Notes under the pieces: model-generated
Told to the model about the DNA's origin: nothing
What the model saw: only the letters and a program-made list of their open reading frames with translations
The model's database searches: none
Source: Tessaracoccus sp. MC1679
GTDB lineage: Bacteria > Actinomycetota > Actinomycetes > Propionibacteriales > Propionibacteriaceae
Direction: 5' to 3'
Length of the DNA: 64,000 nucleotides
Assembly (NCBI RefSeq): GCF_014164775.1
Contig: NZ_JACJGB010000005.1
Location: forward strand, 1 to 64,000
Position numbers and translations under genes: made by a program
Shown: positions 57,817-64,000 of the stretch, piece after piece
How the letters are laid out: each line of letters starts with the position of its first letter
Numbering within the stretch: the stretch's first letter is position 1

Positions 57817-60003
57817 GTGAGAAGTCTGAATCTGTCGGGTCACGTGCGCAGGCTTTCCGCGGCGGTCGCGGTGCTGATGATCGGCGGCTTCCTCGCGGCG
57901 CCCGTCGCGCAGGCCGCACCCTCCCCCAACCCCGATGTGGTGGGCAAGACGTTCGCGATCGCCACCGACACCACCTTCGCGCCGTTCGAGTTCCGCGACA
58001 CCAGCGGCGAGCTGACCGGCATCGACATGGACCTGATCCGCGAGGTGGCCGAGCGCGGTGGCTTCACCGTAGACATCAAGTCGGTGGGCTTTGACGCCGC
58101 CCTGCAGTCGTTGCAGTCCGGGCAGGTCGCCGGGGTCATTGCGGGCATGTCGATCACCGACGAGCGCAGACAGACGTTCGACTTCTCCGATCCGTACTTC
58201 GAGTCCGGCATCCAGATGGCGGTCAAGCAGGACTCCACCATTGCGTCCTACGAGGACCTCCGCGATCAGACTGTCGTCGCCAAGACCGGCTCGGAGGGCC
58301 TGAGGTTCGCCCAGTCCATCGCGGGTGAGTACGGGTTCACGGTCAAGGCGCTTCCTCAGGCAGACACCATGTACTCCGAGGTCAATGCCGGCACGGCAGC
58401 GGCGGTTTTCGATGACTACCCGGTTCTGGCCTACGGAATCAAGCAGGGCAACGGACTCAAGACCGTCACCGCCAAGGAGCCCGGAGGGTCCTACGGATTC
58501 GCGGTGAGCAAGGGTCAGAACGGGGCCCTGCTCGCCGAGTTCAACGCGCAGCTGGCTGCGATGAAAGAGGACGGCACCTACCAGCAGATCCTCGACGAGT
58601 ACCTGGACGACGGCGGGGGCGGTGCCGGTGGCGAGCCCGCCTCCGGGATCGATCCGCTTGTCGCCGGCAAGACCTACGCGATCGCCACGGACACCACGTT
58701 CGCGCCCTTCGAGTTCAGAGACGCCAGCGGTGAGCTGACCGGTATCGACATCGATCTTCTCTACGCCATCGCCGAGCGCAAGGGGTTCGAGGTCGACGTG
58801 AAGTCGGTGGGGTTCGACGCGGCCCTCCAGGCCCTGCAGTCCAACCAGGTGGCGGGTGTCATCGCCGGCATGTCGATCACCGACGAGCGCAGGGAGATCT
58901 TCGACTTCTCCGATCCGTACTTCGATTCGGGCATCCAGATGGCGGTGAAGGGGGACTCTGCGATCGCAACGTACGAGGACCTCGAGGGTGAGACGGTCGT
59001 CGCCAAGACGGGCTCGGAGGGGTTGGCCTTCGCCGAATCGATCAAGGACCAGTACGGCTTCACAGTCAAGGCGCTGCCCCAGGCAGACACCATGTACTCC
59101 GAGGTCAACGCCGGCACCGCGGCCGCCGTCTTCGATGACTACCCGGTATTGGCCTACGGCATCAAGCAGGGCAACGGGCTCAAGGCCGTGACGCCCAAGG
59201 AGCCCGGAGGCCAGTACGGGTTCGCCGTGAACAAGGGGATGAACCCCGAACTGCTCGCCGCGTTCAACGCCGGCCTCGCCGAGATGAAGGCCGACGGCTC
59301 CTACCAGGCCGTGCTCGACACCTACCTCCAGGCGCCGACGGAGACTGGTCGCCTGGGCTTCATCGACCTTCTCGTCACCAGCCTGCCCGCCCTGAGCAAG
59401 GGCATGCTGATGACCATCGCGGCCACCGCATTGTCCCTGCTGTTCGCGCTGATTCTCGGTCTGGTGCTCGGGTTCTTCAAGGTCGGCGGAAACGCGGTGC
59501 TCAACGCCATCGCGAGCGTCTACGTCGACATCTTCCGCGGGACGCCGCTGCTGGTTCAGGCGTTCTTCATCTACTTCGGGCTGCCGACGCTGACCGGGGT
59601 GAAACTCGACGTCCTTGTGGCCGGCATCCTGACGCTGGCCCTCAACGCGGGCGCGTACATGACAGAGATCGTCCGCGGCGGCATCCAGTCGGTGGATCCC
59701 GGCCAGCTCGAGGCGGCCCGTTCACTCGGCCTTCCGTGGATGACGTCCATGAAGAAGGTGGTGGTTCCCCAGGCGGTGAAGATCATGACGCCGTCGTTCA
59801 TCAATCAGTTCGTCATCACGCTGAAGGACACGTCGCTGCTGGCGGTCCTTGGCCTGGCCGAGCTGACCTATCAGGGTCAGCAGATCATCGCCAACAACTT
59901 CCGATCCGCGGAGATCTGGCTGATCGTGGGTGCGCTGTATCTCATCGTCATCAAGGCCCTGACCATGCTGTCCAACGCCGTCGACCGGAGGTTCAACAAG
60001 TGA
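57817..60003 (+). CDS. GlnP-like amino-acid ABC transporter: two substrate-binding domains fused to permease
   Basis: 728 residues. A signal segment (about 1-36) is followed by substrate-binding domain 1 (residues about 41-265), a Gly-rich linker ([14 protein letters not shown]) and domain 2 (about 282-505). The permease of about 215 residues begins near 513, with five or so helices and the [23 protein letters not shown] loop that contacts the ATPase. The two binding domains are a tandem repeat of 241 residues and are about 80% identical, with the same residues in most ligand positions ([27 protein letters not shown]). The layout matches GlnP of lactic acid bacteria. Start GTG 57817 precedes the signal peptide. 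The ATPase gene overlaps its stop by 4 bp. Confidence 0.92.
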   Translation: MRSLNLSGHVRRLSAAVAVLMIGGFLAAPVAQAAPSPNPDVVGKTFAIATDTTFAPFEFRDTSGELTGIDMDLIREVAERGGFTVDIKSVGFDAALQSLQSGQVAGVIAGMSITDERRQTFDFSDPYFESGIQMAVKQDSTIASYEDLRDQTVVAKTGSEGLRFAQSIAGEYGFTVKALPQADTMYSEVNAGTAAAVFDDYPVLAYGIKQGNGLKTVTAKEPGGSYGFAVSKGQNGALLAEFNAQLAAMKEDGTYQQILDEYLDDGGGGAGGEPASGIDPLVAGKTYAIATDTTFAPFEFRDASGELTGIDIDLLYAIAERKGFEVDVKSVGFDAALQALQSNQVAGVIAGMSITDERREIFDFSDPYFDSGIQMAVKGDSAIATYEDLEGETVVAKTGSEGLAFAESIKDQYGFTVKALPQADTMYSEVNAGTAAAVFDDYPVLAYGIKQGNGLKAVTPKEPGGQYGFAVNKGMNPELLAAFNAGLAEMKADGSYQAVLDTYLQAPTETGRLGFIDLLVTSLPALSKGMLMTIAATALSLLFALILGLVLGFFKVGGNAVLNAIASVYVDIFRGTPLLVQAFFIYFGLPTLTGVKLDVLVAGILTLALNAGAYMTEIVRGGIQSVDPGQLEAARSLGLPWMTSMKKVVVPQAVKIMTPSFINQFVITLKDTSLLAVLGLAELTYQGQQIIANNFRSAEIWLIVGALYLIVIKALTMLSNAVDRRFNK

Positions 60004-60743
60004 CCACGCAGACCAGTCCACTGCTCGAGGTCAAGGACCTGCGCAAGTCCTTCGGCACGCTTGAGGTGCTCAAGGGCCTGGACGTCTCGATCCGAGAGGG
60101 TGAGGTCGTCACCGTCATCGGACCGTCCGGTTCCGGCAAATCCACGTTCCTGCGCTGCCTGAACAAGCTCGAGGAGCCCACGAGCGGCCGCATCGTCTTC
60201 GAGGGTCAGGACCTCACCGATCCCAAGACGGATATCGACGTGGTCCGTCAACGGATCGGGATGGTCTTCCAACACTTCAACCTGTTCCCGCACATGACGG
60301 TCGCGGAGAACATCATGCTGGCCCCCGTCCAGCTCAAGCGGATGTCCAAGGCTGAGGCCCACGACAGGGCGGTCGAGCTCCTCACCCGCGTTCAGCTGGC
60401 TGACAAGGTGGACGCCAGACCGGCACAGCTCTCAGGTGGGCAGAAGCAGCGCGTCGCGATCGCGCGGGCGTTGGCGATGCGGCCGGATGTGATGCTGTTC
60501 GACGAGGCCACCAGCGCCCTCGACCCCGAAATGGTGGGGGAGGTGCTCGCGGTCATCCGCACGTTGGCCGCGGAGGGCATGACCATGGTGATCGTGACCC
60601 ACGAGATGGGATTCGCCCGCGAGGTGTGCGACAGGGTCCTGTTCATGGCAGAGGGCAGCATTGTGGAGGAGGGCCCGCCGTCGGAGCTGTTCGGCTCCCC
60701 ACGGGAACCACGGACGCAGGACTTCCTGAGCAAGGTCCTGTGA
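60000..60743 (+). CDS. Amino-acid ABC transporter ATP-binding protein (GlnQ type)
   Basis: 247 residues: Walker [11 protein letters not shown]-loop [20 protein letters not shown], signature LSGGQKQR, Walker [20 protein letters not shown] and switch His [11 protein letters not shown]. All are typical of polar amino-acid importers. The GTG start overlaps the stop of the fused binding-protein/permease gene (GTGA), so a complete GlnPQ-like importer is made from two genes. The permease would form a homodimer carrying four binding domains in total. Confidence 0.93.
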   Translation: MTTQTSPLLEVKDLRKSFGTLEVLKGLDVSIREGEVVTVIGPSGSGKSTFLRCLNKLEEPTSGRIVFEGQDLTDPKTDIDVVRQRIGMVFQHFNLFPHMTVAENIMLAPVQLKRMSKAEAHDRAVELLTRVQLADKVDARPAQLSGGQKQRVAIARALAMRPDVMLFDEATSALDPEMVGEVLAVIRTLAAEGMTMVIVTHEMGFAREVCDRVLFMAEGSIVEEGPPSELFGSPREPRTQDFLSKVL

Positions 60744-60771
60744 CCCGCCACAGGCACGAAGGAGAAGAGAG

Positions 60772-61182
60772 ATGATTTCACGTTCGACGGCCGAACGGTT
60801 GGCGAGCGCCGGGGTGGTCTGGAAACCCGCGGAGGGGGACCGGTTCCTGGTTCAGGCGCTCGACCTCGAGGACGAAGTGTTCACGCTGGCCAACATGGTT
60901 GTGGAGGCCAGAGACCACGCCACGGGGACTCTGCTGGCTTTCAACGGCACCACCGAATGGGCGTTGGACTCGGTGCCGGCGGACAAGGCGCTGTGGCTGC
61001 CGCGCGAGGACCAGTTGCGCGAGCTGCTGGGCGGCACGTTCCGTTCGCTCGGCAGGTCACAGACAGGCGAATATGCCGTCGTGATCGAGATCCCGAGCCA
61101 GCCCGCCCGTTCCTTCATCGCCGACGATCCCGCCGAGGCATACGCCGCCGCGCTGCTGGCGCTGGTGTCGGCCGCGCGCTGA
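60772..61182 (+). CDS. Conserved actinobacterial hypothetical protein
   Basis: 136 residues, soluble: RLASAGVVWKPAEGDRFLVQ, DLEDEVFTLANMVVEARDHA, FNGTTEWALDSVPADKALWL, PREDQLRELLGGTFRSL and a C-terminal SFIADDPAEAYAAALLALV. I recognise it as a small protein widespread in actinobacteria that is often mislabelled as pilus assembly protein CpaE; no ATPase motif of CpaE is present. Its function is unknown. AAGGAG precedes the ATG. It lies 28 bp after the importer ATPase gene and could share its transcript. Confidence 0.65.
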   Translation: MISRSTAERLASAGVVWKPAEGDRFLVQALDLEDEVFTLANMVVEARDHATGTLLAFNGTTEWALDSVPADKALWLPREDQLRELLGGTFRSLGRSQTGEYAVVIEIPSQPARSFIADDPAEAYAAALLALVSAAR

Positions 61183-61259
61183 CCGTCCCGGCTGCTACCG
61201 GGGCCGGCCTGACCTTGGGCGGGCCCCCAGCCAGGAAGCGGGGGTCGTAGGCTGGGCGC

Positions 61260-62057
61260 GTGATTCCTCCAGTCGTTGACCAGAGCTGGCTCGCCGCCCA
61301 TCCCGACGCGATCGTCGCAGACGTGCGCCACTACCTCGACGGGCGCTCGGGCCGCGACGCCTACGCCGCCGGCCACCTCCCCGGGGCCGTGTTCGTCGCC
61401 ATGGACGACGTGTTGGCGGACCCGCCGTCGAAGGCCCGCGGGCGTCACCCGCTCCCGGACCCGGCCACCTTCGCCGAAGGCTTGGCCCACCTGGGCATCA
61501 GCGACACGGACACGATCGTGGCCTACGACGACGCGGGCGGGGCGATGGCCGCCCGCCTGGTGTGGCTGCTGCGCATCCTCGGCCACGACGCAGCCCTCCT
61601 CGACGGGGGCATCCAGGCCTGGGACGGCCCCCTCACCTCGGAGGTGCCGAAGCGACCCCATGGGGAGTTCTCCGTGAGGTCCTGGCCGGACTCCGCCCTG
61701 GCGGACATCGAGGAGACCGCGGCGGGTGAGTTCGTCATCGACGCCCGCGGACCCGAACGCTTCCGCGGTGAAGCGGAGCATCTGGACCCCAGGGCGGGCC
61801 ACATCCCCGGGGCGCGCAACTATCCGATGACCGGCAACCTCACCGACGGCTGCCGATTCAAGACCCCCGGGGAGCTGCGCGAGCGCTTCGCCGCCGTCGA
61901 CGACGCAGCCGCCGTCATCTCCACCTGCGGCTCGGGCATCACCGCTTGCCACAACCTGATCGCGATGGAATACGCCGGGCTCGGGAGGGGGCGGCTCTAC
62001 CCCGGCTCCTGGTCCCAGTACAGCCACACGTCCCGTCCCCTCGCGACGGGGGAGTAG
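61260..62057 (+). CDS. Sulfurtransferase with two rhodanese domains
   Basis: 265 residues, two rhodanese domains. The N-terminal, inactive one has VADVRHYLDGRSGRDAYAAG and LPGAVFVAMDDVLADPPSKA. The C-terminal one has VIDARGPERFRGEAEHLDPR, AGHIPGARNYPMTGNLTDG and the active-site loop ISTCGSGITACHNLI with catalytic Cys, matching the CGSGVTA loop of 3-mercaptopyruvate sulfurtransferases. GTG 61260 is six bases after TAGGCT (61248-61253), a leaderless pattern. It lies 95 bp before ilvD but is probably separately transcribed. Confidence 0.9.
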   Translation: MIPPVVDQSWLAAHPDAIVADVRHYLDGRSGRDAYAAGHLPGAVFVAMDDVLADPPSKARGRHPLPDPATFAEGLAHLGISDTDTIVAYDDAGGAMAARLVWLLRILGHDAALLDGGIQAWDGPLTSEVPKRPHGEFSVRSWPDSALADIEETAAGEFVIDARGPERFRGEAEHLDPRAGHIPGARNYPMTGNLTDGCRFKTPGELRERFAAVDDAAAVISTCGSGITACHNLIAMEYAGLGRGRLYPGSWSQYSHTSRPLATGE

Positions 62058-62111
62058 CCGCCGCGGACCCAGGTCGGCCGCGGACCAACCGGGCGCGGTG
62101 ACGGCCGGAGG

Positions 62112-62128
62112 GTACCCTTGGTGGGTAC
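62112..62128 (+). promoter_or_regulatory. Inverted repeat upstream of ilvD
   Basis: GTACCC-TTGGT-GGGTAC is a perfect 6-bp inverted repeat 24 bases before the ilvD ATG. It may be a regulator site or a short leader hairpin. No leader peptide or attenuator is evident. Confidence 0.35.
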
Positions 62129-62152
62129 GAAGCCTGCCCTTGGAGGATCCTC

Positions 62153-63991
62153 ATGCCGGCACTCCGGTCCCGCACCACCACCCACGGCCGCAACATGGCC
62201 GGCGCCCGCGCCCTCTGGCGCGCCACGGGCATCACGGACTCGGACTGGGGCAAACCGATCGTCGCCGTGGCCAACTCCTTCACCCAGTTCGTGCCGGGCC
62301 ACGTCCACCTCCGCGACATGGGCAAGCTGGTCTCCGAGTCCATCGCCGAGGCGGGCGGCATCGGACGCGAGTTCAACACCATCGCCGTCGACGACGGCAT
62401 CGCGATGGGCCACGGGGGCATGCTCTACTCCCTGCCCAGCCGCGAACTGATCGCCGACTCGGTGGAGTTCATGGCCAACGCGCACTGCGCGGACGCTCTG
62501 GTGTGCATCTCCAACTGCGACAAGATCACCCCCGGCATGTTCCTGGCCGCCCTCCGCCTCAACATCCCCGCCGTGTTCGTCTCTGGCGGCCCCATGGAGG
62601 CAGGCAAGGCCGTGGTCAAGGAGGGCGGCGTCGTGAAGTCGCTGGACCTCGTCGACGCCATGGTCTCGGCCGTGGACCCGAGCGTCACCGACGACGAGTT
62701 GGGCCGGATCGAGGCCAACGCCTGTCCCACCTGCGGTTCCTGCTCCGGCATGTTCACCGCCAACTCCATGAACTGCCTTCTGGAGGCGGTCGGCCTCGCG
62801 CTTCCCGGCAACGGGTCGACGCTGGCCACCGCGTCGGCCCGCAAGGGCCTGTTCCAGGAGGCCGGCCGCCTGATCGTCGAGCTGTGCCGCCGCTGGTACG
62901 ACGAGGAGGACGCTTCAGTCCTTCCGCTCTCCATCGCCACGAAGGCGGCCTTCTCCAACGCCATGAAGCTGGATGTGGCGATGGGTGGCTCCACCAACAC
63001 GGTGCTGCACCTGCTGGCCGCCGCGCAGGAGGCAGGCGTGGACTTCACCATGGACGACATCGACGCCATCTCGCGCGTCACGCCCTGCCTGGCCAAGGTG
63101 GCGCCCAATTCGCCGAAGTACTACATGGAGGACGTGCACCGCGCCGGTGGAGTGCCGGCCATTCTCGGCGAGCTGTACCGGGGAGGCAAACTGGACGACG
63201 CAGTGTCGACGGTCCACTCCCGCACCATGGAGGAGTGGCTCGGCAGCTGGGACATCCGCAGCGGCAAGGCCACCCCCGCGGCGGTCGAGCTGTTCCACGC
63301 CGCCCCCGGCGGAGTCCGCACCACCGAGGCATTCTCGTCGACCAACCGCTGGGAAACGCTGGACACCGACGCCGAGGGCGGCTGCATCCGCTCCGTCGAC
63401 CACCCCTACACCCTGGACGGCGGTCTCGCGGTACTCAAGGGCAATCTGGCCCCCGATGGCGCCATCGTCAAGACCGCGGGGGTGCCGGAGTCCCAGTGGG
63501 AGTTCACCGGGCGCGCCGTCGTCACCGAGTCCCAGGACGACGCAGTGGAGGCCATCCTGGGCAAGCGGATCCAGCCCGGCGACATCGTCATCGTCCGGTA
63601 CGAGGGTCCCAAGGGCGGCCCCGGCATGCAGGAGATGCTCTACCCCACGGCGTACCTCAAGGCGCTCGGCCTCGGACCGCAATGCGCCCTGATCACCGAT
63701 GGCCGGTTCTCAGGAGGCTCCTCGGGCCTGTCCATCGGCCACGTGTCGCCTGAGGCGGCCTCGGGCGGTGCCATCGGTCTCATCGAGGACGGCGACACCA
63801 TCACCATCTCCATCCCCAACCGCTCCATCACGCTCAACGTGGACGACGCCACTCTCGTTGCGCGCCGCGCCGCGCAGGACGCCGCCGGTTGGGCGCCGAA
63901 GGCCCGCGAACGCGAGGTCTCCACGGCCCTGAAGATCTACGGCATGCTGGCGCAGTCCGCGGACAAGGGCGCGGCCCGCAAGCTCTCCTGA
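62153..63991 (+). CDS. ilvD: Dihydroxy-acid dehydratase
   Basis: 612 residues. It is the third step of branched-chain amino-acid synthesis, converting dihydroxy acids to 2-keto acids with an iron-sulfur cluster. Start [20 protein letters not shown] is typical. Cluster cysteines are in [20 protein letters not shown] and [40 protein letters not shown] is the C-terminal family motif. GGAGG lies seven bases before the ATG. It is the last gene in the window; no ilvBNC genes are visible. Confidence 0.97.
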   Translation: MPALRSRTTTHGRNMAGARALWRATGITDSDWGKPIVAVANSFTQFVPGHVHLRDMGKLVSESIAEAGGIGREFNTIAVDDGIAMGHGGMLYSLPSRELIADSVEFMANAHCADALVCISNCDKITPGMFLAALRLNIPAVFVSGGPMEAGKAVVKEGGVVKSLDLVDAMVSAVDPSVTDDELGRIEANACPTCGSCSGMFTANSMNCLLEAVGLALPGNGSTLATASARKGLFQEAGRLIVELCRRWYDEEDASVLPLSIATKAAFSNAMKLDVAMGGSTNTVLHLLAAAQEAGVDFTMDDIDAISRVTPCLAKVAPNSPKYYMEDVHRAGGVPAILGELYRGGKLDDAVSTVHSRTMEEWLGSWDIRSGKATPAAVELFHAAPGGVRTTEAFSSTNRWETLDTDAEGGCIRSVDHPYTLDGGLAVLKGNLAPDGAIVKTAGVPESQWEFTGRAVVTESQDDAVEAILGKRIQPGDIVIVRYEGPKGGPGMQEMLYPTAYLKALGLGPQCALITDGRFSGGSSGLSIGHVSPEAASGGAIGLIEDGDTITISIPNRSITLNVDDATLVARRAAQDAAGWAPKAREREVSTALKIYGMLAQSADKGAARKLS

Positions 63992-64000
63992 GGGCTGTGG

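Noticed and set aside
62098-63753. Plus-strand frame of 551 codons overlapping ilvD
   Set aside because: It is ilvD in another frame; the product is Arg/Gly/His-rich and has no domain.
1-64000. CRISPR arrays, prophage or integrative element with attachment sites
   Set aside because: No regularly spaced repeats, cas genes, integrase, or phage structural genes are visible. The accessory character of the left half rests on small modules and insertion-sequence remnants only.

Overview
The window is high-GC DNA from an actinobacterium. Evidence for this includes mycothiol-dependent enzyme families, LexA boxes of the GAAC-N4-GTTC type, a ClgR-like regulator after cinA, DUF3046 just before recA, frequent GTG starts and many promoters that look leaderless. 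The order ddl-thiL-ftsK-rimO-pgsA-cinA-clgR...recA-recX-rny-miaB-miaA-dapF-hflX-dinG-lexA-nrdR-nrdJ, with a B12-dependent class II ribonucleotide reductase, suggests Propionibacteriales/Propionibacteriaceae. That family placement is an inference from gene order.

Bases 1-32,000 are an accessory, environment-facing region. It opens with two abutting insertion-sequence remnants. After these come a secreted von Willebrand A protein, an isochorismatase-like hydrolase divergent from a GlxA-type regulator, and two MazF-type toxin-antitoxin modules. There are three two-component systems of the HisKA_3/NarL type; one lies beside an ABC exporter and one is divergent from a tiny membrane protein. A translationally coupled SMP-30-like secreted protein and ankyrin lipoprotein are also present. 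Further on are a mycothiol-linked enzyme pair opposite a MarR regulator, an MFS exporter divergent from an ArsR-type regulator, and a cytochrome P450 with an odd I-helix. Two copies of a 72-bp palindromic repeat (32-nt arm, 8-nt loop, 32-nt arm) lie in the two largest gene-free stretches.

Bases 32,000-57,700 are the conserved housekeeping core: cell wall (ddl, dapF), thiamine (thiL), chromosome segregation (ftsK), RNA and ribosome modification (rimO, miaB, miaA), phospholipid synthesis (pgsA), RNA decay (rny), SOS response (recA, recX, lexA, dinG-like) and deoxynucleotide supply (nrdR, nrdJ). LexA boxes precede recA, lexA and a small uncharacterised membrane-protein gene sitting between lexA and nrdR. 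That is the locus where other actinobacteria encode an SOS division inhibitor.

Bases 57,700-64,000 carry a GlnPQ-like amino-acid importer in which two nearly identical substrate-binding domains are fused to the permease, then a conserved actinobacterial hypothetical gene, a rhodanese-type sulfurtransferase and ilvD. I see no rRNA, tRNA, CRISPR array or prophage. Product names rest on motifs and family recognition from the translated sequence; no database search was run.
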